From: Crossaster papposus
Taxonomy: Eukaryota; Echinodermata; Asteroidea; Velatida; Solasteridae
Assembly (NCBI GenBank): GCA_037893245.1
Contig: JBAIAA010000538.1
Location: forward strand, 310,001 to 374,000
Length of the DNA stretch: 64,000 bases
Reading direction: 5' to 3'
Shown here: piece after piece, positions 50,628-62,731 of the stretch
Position numbering within the stretch: the stretch's first letter is position 1
How the letters are laid out: every line of letters begins with the position of its first letter
Program-made: the position numbers and the translations under genes
The notes under the pieces: generated by a model
Seen by the model: the letters and a program-made list of their open reading frames with translations, nothing else
Databases searched by the model: none
What the model was told of the DNA's origin: nothing

Positions 50628-51602
50628 TAAAAATGCGTCAAAGAATACGTCAAAGATTAATTCATTGAATTCGCATTGAATTCGCATTGAATTCGCATTG
50701 AATTCGCATTGAATTCGCATTGAATTCGCATTGAATTCGCATTGAATTCGCATTGAATTCGCATTGAATTCGCATTGAATTCGCATTGAATTCGCATTGA
50801 ATTCGCATTGAATTCGCATTGAATTCGCATTGAATTCGCATTGAATTCGCATTGAATTCGGACATCACCGGACATCACCGGACATCACCGGACATCACCG
50901 GACATCACCGGACATCACCGGACATCACCGGACATCACCGGACATCACCGGACATCACCGGACATCACCGGACATCACCGGACATCACCGGACATCACCG
51001 GACATCACCGGACATCATCGGACATCATCGGACATCATCGGACATCATCGGACATCACCGGACATCACCGGACATCACCGGACATCACCGGACATCACCG
51101 GACATCACCGGACATCACCGGACATCACCGGACATCACCGGACATCACCGGACATCACCGGACATCACCGGACATCATCGGACATCATCGGACATCATCG
51201 GACATCATCGGACATCATCGGACATCATCGGACATCATCGGACATCATCGGGCATCATCGGGCATCATCGGGCATCATCGGACATCATCGGACATCATCG
51301 GACATCATCGGACATCACCGGACATCACCGGACATCACCGGACATCACCGGACATCACCGGACATCACCGGACATCACCGGACATCATCGGACATCATCG
51401 GACATCACCGGACATCACCGGACATCACCGGACATCACCGGACATCATCGGACATCATCGGACATCATCGGACATCATCGGACATCATCGGACATCATCG
51501 GACATCATCGGACATCATCGGACATCATCGGACATCATCGGACATCATCGGACATCATCGAATCATCGAATCATCAAATCATCAAATCATCAAATCATCA
51601 AA

Positions 51603-52875
51603 TTTCCCGCGGGGGGATTTTCCGCGGGGGACTTCCCACATCAAAAAATGCGTCAAAGAATAAGTTAAATCATTGAATTCGCATTGAATTGGCATTGAAT
51701 TGGCATTGAATTCGCATTGAATTCGCATTGAATGCGTCAACAAATAATTCATTGAATTCGCATTGAATTTGCATAATTCCTTGAATTCGGCAGGGGATTT
51801 CCCCGGGAGGAATTTCCCGTGGGGGGGATTTCCCGTGGGGGGATTTACCGTGGGGCAATTTCCCTTGGGGCATTTTCCGCGGGGCAATTTCCCGCAGGCG
51901 ACTTCCCACATCTAAAAATGCGTCAAAGAATACGTCAAAGATTAATTCATTGAATTCGCATTGAATTCGCATTGAATTCGCATTGAATTCGCATTGAATT
52001 CGCATTGAATTCGCATTGAATTCGCATTGAATTCGCATTGAATTCGCATTGAATTCGCATTGAATTCGCATTGAATTCGCATTGAATTCGCATTGAATTC
52101 GCATTGAATTCGCATTGAATTCGGACATCACCGGACATCACCGGACATCACCGGACATCACCGGACATCACCGGACATCACCGGACATCACCGGACATCA
52201 CCGGACATCACCGGACATCACCGGACATCACCGGACATCACCGGACATCACCGGACATCACCGGACATCACCGGACATCACCGGACATCATCGGACATCA
52301 TCGGACATCATCGGACATCATCGGACATCACCGGACATCACAGGACATCACCGGACATCACCGGACATCACCGGACATCACCGGACATCACCGGACATCA
52401 CCGGACATCACCGGACATCACCGGACATCACCGGACATCACCGGACATCACCGGACATCATCGGACATCATCGGACATCATCGGACATCATCGGACATCA
52501 TCGGACATCATCGGACATCATCGGGCATCATCGGGCATCATCGGGCATCATCGGACATCATCGGACATCATCGGACATCATCGGACATCACCGGACATCA
52601 CCGGACATCACCGGACATCACCGGACATCACCGGACATCACCGGACATCACCGGACATCATCGGACATCATCGGACATCACCGGACATCACCGGACATCA
52701 CCGGACATCACCGGACATCATCGGACATCATCGGACATCATCGGACATCATCGGACATCATCGGACATCATCGAACATCATCGGACATCATCGGACATCA
52801 TCGGACATCATCGGACATCATCGGACATCATCGAATCATCGAATCATCAAATCATCAAATCATCAAATCATCAAA
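51603..52875. repeat. Composite unit U12 (1273 bp, near-exact copy of U11)
   Basis: Short box 51603-51642; type III box 51786-51912; 11-mers 51949-52122 (two copies fewer than U11); 71 10-mers 52123-52832; five 8-mers 52833-52872. Private marks are CACAGGACAT near 52340 and ATCGAACATC near 52770. The length differs from U11 only through changed 11-mer and 10-mer counts. Confidence 0.92.
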
Positions 52876-53542
52876 TTTCCCGCGGGGGGATTTTCCGCGG
52901 GGGACTTCCCACATCAAAAAATGCGTCAAAGAATAAGTTAAATCATTGAATTCGCATTGAATTGGCATTGAATTGGCATTGAATTCGCATTGAATTCGCA
53001 TTGAATGCGTCAACAAATAATTCATTGAATTCGCATTGAATTTGCATAATTCCTTGAATTCGGCAGGGGATTTCCCCGGGAGGAATTTCCCGTGGGGGGG
53101 ATTTCCCGTGGGGGGATTTACCGTGGGGCAATTTCCCTTGGGGCATTTTCCGCGGGGCAATTTCCCGCAGGCGACTTCCCACATCTAAAAATGCGTCAAA
53201 GAATACGTCAAAGATTAATTCATTGAATTCGCATTGAATTCGCATTGAATTCGCATTGAATTCGCATTGAATTCGCATTGAATTCGCATTGAATTCGCAT
53301 TGAATTCGCATTGAATTCGCATTGAATTCGCATTGAATTCGCATTGAATTCGCATTGAATTCGCATTGAATTCGCATTGAATTCGCATTGAATTCGCATT
53401 GAATTCGCATTGAATTCGGACATCATCGGACATCATCGGACATCATCGGACATCATCGGACATCATCGAATCATCGAATCATCGAATCATCGAATCATCA
53501 AATCATCAAATCATCAAATCATCAAATCATCAAATCATCAAA
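52876..53542. repeat. Composite unit U13 (667 bp, short 10-mer tract)
   Basis: Short box 52876-52915; type III box 53059-53185; 11-mers 53222-53417; only five 10-mers 53418-53467, all CATC type; nine 8-mers 53468-53539. It joins a U12-like left part (GAATTGGCATT copies, type III box) to a U9-like right part (short CATC-only 10-mers, nine 8-mers), so it looks recombinant. Confidence 0.9.
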
Positions 53543-55080
53543 TTTCCCGCGGGGGGATTTTCCGCGGGGGACTTCCCACATCAAAAAATGCGTCAAAGAA
53601 TAAGTTAAATCATTGAATTCGCATTGAATTCGCATTGAATTTGCATTGAATTCGCATTGAATTCACATTGAATGCGTCAACGAATAATTCATTGAATTCG
53701 CATTGAATTTTCATAATTCCTTGAATTCGGCAGGGGATTTCCCCGGGAGGAGTTTCCCGTGAGGGGGATTTCCCGTGGGGGGATTTACCGTGGGGCGATT
53801 TCCCGTGGGGCAATTTCCCTTGGGGCATTTCCCGCGGGCGACTTCCCACATCAAAAAATGCGTCAAAGAATACGTCAAAGATTAATGCATTGAATTCGCA
53901 TTGAATTCGCATTGAATTCGCATTGAATTCGCATTGAATTCGCATTGAATTCGCATTGAATTCGCATTGAATTCGCATTGAATTCGCATTGAATTCGCAT
54001 TGAATTCGCATTGAATTCGCATTGAATTCGCATTGAATTCGCATTGAATTCGCATTGAATGCGTCAACAAATACGTCAAAGAATACGTCAACGAATAATT
54101 CATTGAATTCGCATTGAATTTCCATAATTCCTTGAATTCGGCAGGGGATTTCCCCGGGAGGAATTTCCCGTGGGGGGGATTTCTCGTGGGGGGATTTACC
54201 GTGGGGCGAATTCCCGTGGGGCAATTTCCCTTGGGGCATTTTACGCGGGGCGATTTCCCGCGGGCGACTTCCCACATAAAAAAATGCGTCAAGGAATACG
54301 TCAAAGATTAATTCATTGAATTCGCATTGAATTCGCATTGAATTCGCATTGAATTCGCATTAAATTCGCATTGAATTCGCATTGAATTCGCATTGAATTC
54401 GCATTGAATTCGCATTGAATTCGCATTGAATTCGCATTGAATTCGCATTGAATTCGCATTGAATTCGCATTGAATTCGCATTGAATTCGCATTGAATTCG
54501 CATTGAATTCGCATTGAATTCGCATTGAATTCGCATTGAATTCGCATTGAATTCGCATTGAATTCGCATTGAATTCGCATTGAATTCGCATTGAATTCGC
54601 ATTGAATTCGCATTGAATTCGCATTGAATTCGCATTGAATTCGCATTGAATTCGCATCGAATTCGCATCGAATTCGCATCGAATTCGCATCGAATTCGCA
54701 TCGAATTCGCATCGAATTCGCATCGAATTCGCATTGAATTCGCATTGAATTCGCATTGAATTCGCATTGAATTCGCATTGAATTCGCATTGAATTCGCAT
54801 TGAATTCGCATTGAATTCGCATTGAATTCGCATTGAATTCGCATTGAATTCGCATTGAATTCGCATTGAATTCGCATTGAATTCGCATTGAATTCGCATT
54901 GAATTCGCATTGAATTCGCATTGAATTCGCATTGAATTCGGACATCATCGGACATCATCGGACATCATCGGACATCATCGGACATCATCGAATCATCGAA
55001 TCATCGAATCATCGAATCATCGAATCATCGAATCATCAAATCATCAAATCATCAAATCATCAAATCATCAAATCATCAAA
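53543..55080. repeat. Composite unit U14 (contains a GCATCGAATTC sub-array)
   Basis: Short box 53543-53582; 11-mers with TTTGCATTG and TTCACATTG variants; type I box 53726-53852; 11-mers 53890-54060; type II box 54137-54278 (TTTCTCGTGGGG variant); 11-mers 54314-54939 with CATTAAATTC near 54361 and seven CATCG copies at about 54656-54731; five 10-mers 54940-54989; eleven 8-mers 54990-55077. Confidence 0.92.
54990..55077. repeat. 8-bp array (11 copies), representative of 17 tracts
   Basis: GAATCATC copies followed by AAATCATC copies, always in that order, between a 10-mer tract and the AAATTTCCC of a short box. Copy numbers are 5 (30675, 50275, 51560, 52833, 58352), 8 (35285), 9 (most units) and 11 (54990, 62641). 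Tracts with 56-71 10-mers always have five 8-mers, while tracts with 2-21 10-mers have eight or more. The two tracts therefore travel together. The 8-mer shares ATCATC with the 10-mer and may derive from it. Confidence 0.94.
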
Positions 55081-58000
55081 TTTCCCGCGGGGGGATTTTC
55101 CGCGGGGGACTTCCCACATCAACAAATGCGTCAAAGAATAAGTTAAATCATTGAATTCGCATTGAATTCGCATTGAATTCGCATTGAATTCGCATTGAAT
55201 TCGCATTGAATGCGTCAACGAATAATTCATTGAATTCGCATTGAATTTTCATAATTCCTTGAATTCGGCAGGGGATTTCCCCGGGAGGAGTTTCCCGTGA
55301 GGGGGATTTCCCGTGGGGGGATTTACCGTGGGGCGATTTCCCGTGGGGCAATTTCCCTTGGGGCATTTCCCGCGGGCGACTTCCCACATCAAAAAATGCG
55401 TCAAAGAATACGTCAAAGATTAATGCATTGAATTCGCATTGAATTCGCATTGAATTCGCATTGAATTCGCATTGAATTCGCATTGAATTCGCATTGAATT
55501 CGCATTGAATTCGCATTGAATTCGCATTGAATTCGCATTGAATTCGCATTGAATTCGCATAGAATTCGCATTGAATTCGCATTGAATTCGCATTGAATGC
55601 GTCAACAAATACGTCAAAGAATACGTCAACGAATAATTCATTGAATTCGCATTGAATTTCCATAATTCCTTGAATTCGGCAGGGGATTTCCCCGGGAGGA
55701 ATTTCCCGTGGGGGGGATTTCCCGTGGGGGGATTTACCGTGGGGCGAATTCCCGTGGGGCAATTTCCCTTGGGGCATTTTACGCGGGGCGATTTCCCGCG
55801 GGCGACTTCCCACATAAAAAAATGCGTCAAGGAATACGTCAAAGATTAATTCATTGAATTCGCATTGAATTCGCATTGAATTCGCATTGAATTCGCATTA
55901 AATTCGCATTGAATTCGCATTGAATTCGCATTGAATTCGCATTGAATTCGCATTGAATTCGCATTGAATTCGCATTGAATTCGCATTGAATTCGCATTGA
56001 ATTCGCATTGAATTCGCATTGAATTCGCATTGAATTCGCATTGAATTCGCATTGAATTCGCATTGAATTCGCATTGAATTCGCATTGAATTCGCATTGAA
56101 TTCGCATTGAATTCGCATTGAATTCGCATTGAATTCGCATTGAATTCGCATTGAATTCGCATTGAATTCGCATTGAATTCGCATTGAATTCGCATTGAAT
56201 TCGCATTGAATTCGCATTGAATTCGCATTGAATTCGCATTGAATTCGCATTGAATTCGCATTGAATTCGCATTGAATTCGCATTGAATTCGCATTGAATT
56301 CGCATTGAATTCGCATTGAATTCGCATTGAATTCGCATTGAATTCGCATTGAATTCGCATTGAATTCGCATTGAATTCGCATTGAATTCGCATTGAATTC
56401 GCATTGAATTCGCATTGAATTCGCATTGAATTCGCATTGAATTCGCATTGAATTCGCATTGAATTCGCATTGAATTCGCATTGAATTCGCATTGAATTCG
56501 CATTGAATTCGCATTGAATTCGCATTGAATTCGCATTGAATTCGCATTGAATTCGCATTGAATTCGCATTGAATTCGCATTGAATTCGCATTGAATTCGC
56601 ATTGAATTCGCATTGAATTCGCATTGAATTCGCATTGACTTCGCATTGAATTCGCATTGAATTCGCATTGAATTCGCATTGAATTCGCATTGACTTCGCA
56701 TTGACTTCGCATTGACTTCGCATTGACTTCGCATTGAATTCGCATTGAATTCGCATTGAATTCGCATTGAATTCGCATTGAATTCGCATTGAATTCGCAT
56801 TGACTTCGCATTGACTTCGCATTGACTTCGCATTGACTTCGCATTGACTTCGCATTGACTTCGCATTGACTTCGCATTGACTTCGCATTGACTTCGCATT
56901 GACTTCGCATTGACTTCGCATTGACTTCGCATTGACTTCGCATTGACTTCGCATTGACTTCGCATTGACTTCGCATTGACTTCGCATTGACTTCGCATTG
57001 ACTTCGCATTGACTTCGCATTGACTTCGCATTGACTTCGCATTGACTTCGCATTGACTTCGCATTGACTTCGCATTGACTTCGCATTGACTTCGCATTGA
57101 CTTCGCATTGACTTCGCATTGACTTCGCATTGACTTCGCATTGAATTCGCATTGAATTCGCATTGAATTCGCATTGACTTCGCATTGACTTCGCATTGAC
57201 TTCGCATTGAATTCGCATTGAATTCGCATTGAATTCGCATTGAATTCGCATTGAATTCGCATTGAATTCGCATTGAATTCGCATTGAATTCGCATTGAAT
57301 TCGCATTGAATTCGCATTGAATTCGCATTGAATTCGCATTGAATTCGCATTGAATTCGCATTGAATTCGCATTGAATTCGCATTGAATTCGCATTGAATT
57401 CGCATTGAATTCGCATTGAATTCGCATTGAATTCGCATTGAATTCGCATTGAATTCGCATTGAATTCGCATTGAATTCGCATTGAATTCGCATTGAATTC
57501 GCATTGAATTCGCATTGAATTCGCATTGAATTCGCATTGAATTTGCATTGAATTCGCATTGAATTCGCATTGAATTCGCATTGAATTCGCATTGAATTCG
57601 CATTGAATTCGCATTGAATTCGCATTGAATTCGCATTGAATTCGCATTGAATTCGCATTGAATTCGCATTGAATTCGCATTGAATTCGCATTGAATTCGC
57701 ATTGAATTCGCATTGAATTCGCATTGAATTCGGACATCACCGGACATCACCGGACATCACCGGACATCACCGGACATCACCGGACATCACCGGACATCAC
57801 CGGACATCACCGGACATCACCGGACATCATCGGACATCATCGGACATCATCGGACATCATCGGACATCACCGGACATCACCGGACATCACCGGACATCAC
57901 CGGACATCACCGGACATCACCGGACATCACCGGACATCACCGGACATCACCGGACATCACCGGACATCACCGGACATCATCGGACATCATCGGACATCAT

Positions 58001-58394
58001 CGGACATCATCGGACATCATCGGACATCATCGGACATCATCGGACATCATCGGGCATCATCGGGCATCATCGGGCATCATCGGACATCATCGGACATCAT
58101 CGGACATCATCGGACATCACCGGACATCACCGGACATCACCGGACATCACCGGACATCACCGGACATCACCGGACATCACCGGACATCATCGGACATCAT
58201 CGGACATCACCGGACATCACCGGACATCACCGGACATCATCGGACATCATTGGACATCATCGGACATCATCGGACATCATCGGACATCATCGGACATCAT
58301 CGGACATCATCGGACATCATCGGACATCATCGGACATCATCGGACATCATCGAATCATCGAATCATCAAATCATCAAATCATCAAATCATCAAA
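55081..58394. repeat. Composite unit U15 (about 170-copy 11-mer array with GACTTC domain)
   Basis: Short box 55081-55120, followed by CATCAACAAATGCG in place of CATCAAAAAATGCG; type I box 55264-55390; 11-mers 55428-55597 with a private CATAGAATTC near 55559; type II box 55675-55816; about 170 11-mers 55852-57731 including the GACTTC domain 56636-57203; 62 10-mers 57732-58351; five 8-mers 58352-58391. Confidence 0.92.
56636..57203. repeat. GACTTC variant domain 1 of the 11-mer array
   Basis: Here GAATTC, otherwise present in nearly every 11-mer, becomes GACTTC. One isolated variant near 56638 and a short cluster near 56693-56730 precede an unbroken run of about 31 copies (56795-57132). Three more follow near 57177-57203, after four wild-type copies. 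The islands on either side of a core fit spread by slippage and local exchange. Confidence 0.9.
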
Positions 58395-58741
58395 TTTCCC
58401 GCGGGGGGATTTTCCGCGGGGGACTTCCCACATCAAAAAATGCGTCAAAGAATAAGTTAAATCATTGAATTCGCATTGAATTCGCATTGAATTGGCATTG
58501 AATTCGCATTGAATTCGCATTGAATGCGTCAACGAATAATTCATTGAATTCGCATTGAATTTGCATAATTCCTTGAATTCGGCAGGGGATTTCCCCGGGA
58601 GGAATTTACCGTGGGGGGGATTTCCCGTGGGGGGATTTACCGTGGGGCAATTTCCCTTGTGGCATTTTCCGCGGGGCAATTTCCCGCAGGCGACTTCCCA
58701 CATCTAAAAATGCGTCAAAGAATACGTCAAAGATTAATTCA

Positions 58742-60738
58742 TTGAATTCGCATTGAATTCGCATTGAATTCGCATTGAATTCGCATTGAATTCGCATTGA
58801 ATTCGCATTGAATTCGCATTGAATTCGCATTGAATTCGCATTGAATTCGCATTGAATTCGCATTGAATTCGCATTGAATTCGCATTGAATTCGCATTGAA
58901 TTCGCATTGAATTCGCATTGAATTCGCATTGAATTCGCATTGAATTCGCATTGAATTCGCATTGAATTCGCATTGAATTCGCATTGACTTCGCATTGACT
59001 TCGCATTGAATTCGCATTGAATTCGCATTGAATTCGCATTGACTTCGCATTGACTTCGCATTGACTTCGCATTGACTTCGCATTGACTTCGCATTGAATT
59101 CGCATTGAATTCGCATTGAATTCGCATTGACTTCGCATTGACTTCGCATTGACTTCGCATTGACTTCGCATTGACTTCGCATTGACTTCGCATTGACTTC
59201 GCATTGACTTCGCATTGACTTCGCATTGACTTCGCACTGACTTCGCATTGACTTCGCATTGACTTCGCATTGACTTCGCATTGACTTCGCATTGACTTCG
59301 CATTGACTTCGCATTGACTTCGCATTGACTTCGCATTGACTTCGCATTGACTTCGCATTGACTTCGCATTGACTTCGCATTGACTTCGCATTGACTTCGC
59401 ATTGACTTCGCATTGACTTCGCATTGACTTCGCATTGACTTCGCATTGACTTCGCATTGACTTCGCATTGACTTCGCATTGACTTCGCATTGACTTCGCA
59501 TTGACTTCGCATTGAATTCGCATTGAATTCGCATTGAATTCGCATTGACTTCGCATTGAATTCGCATTGACTTCGCATTGAATTCGCATTGAATTCGCAT
59601 TGAATTCGCATTGAATTCGCATTGAATTCGCATTGAATTCGCATTGAATTCGCATTGAATTCGCATTGAATTCGCATTGAATTCGCATTGAATTCGCATT
59701 GAATTCGCATTGAATTCGCATTGAATTCGCATTGAATTCGCATTGAATTCGCATTGAATTCGCATTGAATTCGCATTGAATTCGCATTGAATTCGCATTG
59801 AATTCGCATTGAATTCGCATTGAATTCGCATTGAATTCGCATTGAATTCGCATTGAATTCGCATTGACTTCGCATTGAATTCGCATTGAATTGGCATTGA
59901 ATTCGCATTGACTTCGCATTGACTTCGCATTGAATTCGCATTGAATTCGCATTGAATTCGCATTGAATTCGCATTGAATTCGCATTGAATTCGCATTGAA
60001 TTCGCATTGAATTCGCATTGAATTCGCATTGACTTCGCATTGAATTCGCATTGAATTCGCATTGAATTCGCATTGACTTCGCATTGACTTCGCATTGACT
60101 TCGCATTGACTTCGCATTGACTTCGCATTGAATTCGCATTGAATTCGCATTGAATTCGCATTGACTTCGCATTGACTTCGCATTGACTTCGCATTGACTT
60201 CGCATTGACTTCGCATTGACTTCGCATTGACTTCGCATTGACTTCGCATTGACTTCGCACTGACTTCGCATTGACTTCGCATTGACTTCGCATTGACTTC
60301 GCATTGACTTCGCATTGACTTCGCATTGACTTCGCATTGACTTCGCATTGACTTCGCATTGACTTCGCATTGACTTCGCATTGACTTCGCATTGACTTCG
60401 CATTGACTTCGCATTGACTTCGCATTGACTTCGCATTGACTTCGCATTGACTTCGCATTGACTTCGCATTGACTTCGCATTGACTTCGCATTGACTTCGC
60501 ATTGACTTCGCATTGACTTCGCATTGACTTCGCATTGACTTCGCATTGACTTCGCATTGAATTCGCATTGAATTCGCATTGAATTCGCATTGACTTCGCA
60601 TTGACTTCGCATTGACTTCGCATTGAATTCGCATTGAATTCGCATTGAATTCGCATTGAATTCGCATTGAATTCGCATTGAATTCGCATTGAATTCGCAT
60701 TGAATTGGCATTGAATTCGCATTGAATTCGCATTGAAT
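58742..60738. repeat. Longest 11-bp array (about 181 copies of TTCGCATTGAA/TTCGCATTGAC)
   Basis: This is the longest uninterrupted 11-mer tract. Wild-type copies (58742-58980) give way to GACTTC-rich DNA (58985-59575), then wild-type with one GAATTGGCATT near 59893, then a second GACTTC-rich stretch (60015-60618), then wild-type. A one-base variant GCACTGA occurs at 59234 and again at 60257, exactly 93 x 11 bp apart, so the two GACTTC stretches are copies of each other. Confidence 0.93.
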
Positions 60739-61207
60739 GCGTCAACGAATAATTCATTGAATTCGCATTGAATTTGCATAATTCCTTGAATTCGGCAGGG
60801 GATTTCCCCGGGAGGAATTTACCGTGGGGGGGATTTCCCGTGGGGGGATTTACCGTGGGGCAATTTCCCTTGTGGCATTTTCCGCGGGGCAATTTCCCGC
60901 AGGCGACTTCCCACATCTAAAAATGCGTCAAAGAATACGTCAAAGATTAATTCATTGAATTCGCATTGAATTCGCATTGAATTCGCATTGAATTCGCATT
61001 GAATTCGCATTGAATTCGCATTGAATTCGCATTGAATTCGCATTGAATTCGCATTGAATTCGCATTGAATTCGCATTGAATTCGCATTGAATTCGCATTG
61101 AATTCGCATTGAATTCGCATTGAATTCGCATTGAATTCGCATTGAATTCGCATTGAATTCGCATTGAATTCGCATTGAATTCGCATTGAATTCGCATTGA
61201 ATTCGCA

Positions 61208-61917
61208 TTGACTTCGCATTGACTTCGCATTGACTTCGCATTGAATTCGCATTGACTTCGCATTGACTTCGCATTGACTTCGCATTGACTTCGCATTGAC
61301 TTCGCATTGACTTCGCATTGAATTCGCATTGAATTCGCATTGAATTCGCATTGACTTCGCATTGACTTCGCATTGACTTCGCATTGACTTCGCATTGACT
61401 TCGCATTGACTTCGCATTGACTTCGCATTGACTTCGCATTGACTTCGCACTGACTTCGCATTGACTTCGCATTGACTTCGCATTGACTTCGCATTGACTT
61501 CGCATTGACTTCGCATTGACTTCGCATTGACTTCGCATTGACTTCGCATTGACTTCGCATTGACTTCGCATTGACTTCGCATTGACTTCGCATTGACTTC
61601 GCATTGACTTCGCATTGACTTCGCATTGACTTCGCATTGACTTCGCATTGACTTCGCATTGACTTCGCATTGACTTCGCATTGACTTCGCATTGACTTCG
61701 CATTGACTTCGCATTGACTTCGCATTGACTTCGCATTGACTTCGCATTGACTTCGCATTGACTTCGCATTGACTTCGCATTGACTTCGCATTGACTTCGC
61801 ATTGACTTCGCATTGACTTCGCATTGACTTCGCATTGACTTCGCATTGACTTCACATTGAATTCGCATTGAATTCGCATTGAATTCGCATTGACTTCGCA
61901 TTGACTTCGCATTGACT
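61208..61917. repeat. GACTTC variant domain 3
   Basis: Mostly TTCGCATTGAC copies, including a long unbroken run at about 61350-61850, with GCACTGA at 61447 as in the two domains of the preceding array. It begins with the same island pattern (three variants, one wild-type, more variants, three wild-type copies) as the stretch near 60075-60160. A private TTCACATTGAA lies near 61851. Confidence 0.9.
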
Positions 61918-62731
61918 TCGCATTGAATTCGCATTGAATTCGCATTGAATTCGCATTGAATTCGCATTGAATTCGCATTGAATTCGCATTGAATTCGCAT
62001 TGAATTCGCATTGAATTCGCATTGAATTCGCATTGAATTCGCATTGAATTCGCATTGAATTCGCATTGAATTCGCATTGAATTCGCATTGAATTCGCATT
62101 GAATTCGCATTGAATTCGCATTAAATTCGCATTAAATTCGCATTGAATTCGCATTGAATTCGCATTGAATTCGCATTGAATTCGCATTGAATTCGCATTG
62201 AATTCGCATTGAATTCGCATTGAATTCGCATTGAATTCGCATTGAATTCGCATTGAATTCGCATTGAATTCGCATTGAATTCGCATTGAATTCGCATTGA
62301 ATTCGCATCGAATTCGCATCGAATTCGCATCGAATTCGCATCGAATTCGCATCGAATTCGCATCGAATTCGCATCGAATTCGCATTGAATTCGCATTGAA
62401 TTCGCATTGAATTCGCATTGAATTCGCATTGAATTCGCATTGAATTCGCATTGAATTCGCATTGAATTCGCATTGAATTCGCATTGAATTCGCATTGAAT
62501 TCGCATTGAATTCGCATTGAATTCGCATTGAATTCGCATTGAATTCGCATTGAATTCGCATTGAATTCGCATTGAATTCGCATTGAATTCGGACATCATC
62601 GGACATCATCGGACATCATCGGACATCATCGGACATCATCGAATCATCGAATCATCGAATCATCGAATCATCGAATCATCGAATCATCAAATCATCAAAT
62701 CATCAAATCATCAAATCATCAAATCATCAAA

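Larger units (their letters stand above)
50318..51602. repeat. Composite unit U11 (1285 bp, type III box)
   Basis: Short box 50318-50357; five 11-mers, two of them GAATTGGCATT; linker with GCGTCAACAAATAATTC; type III box 50501-50627; about 17 11-mers 50664-50859; 70 10-mers 50860-51559; five 8-mers 51560-51599. Its 10-mer tract has the same internal variant order as that of U10. Confidence 0.92.
58395..62731. repeat. Composite unit U16 (4.3 kb, two type III boxes, GACTTC domains)
   Basis: Short box 58395-58434; 11-mers with one GAATTGGCATT; type III box 58578-58704 (TTACCGTGGGGG and CTTGTGGCATT variants); about 181 11-mers 58742-60738; a second type III box 60791-60917 with the same two variants; about 148 11-mers 60954-62590; five 10-mers 62591-62640; eleven 8-mers 62641-62728. 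There is no 10-mer, 8-mer or short box between the two type III boxes. Confidence 0.92.

Noticed and set aside
49567-51676. Plus-strand 274-codon frames with a repeated DITGHHRTSP-like peptide
   Set aside because: These are the product of the 10-bp period. Their downstream ends read through the 8-mers and short box and depend only on module phase.
55846-60916. Minus-strand frames of 600-725 codons
   Set aside because: All three frames are open in parallel with the same periodic peptide because the 11-bp unit lacks stops on that strand. There is no non-repetitive domain, and the ends are set by the next box.
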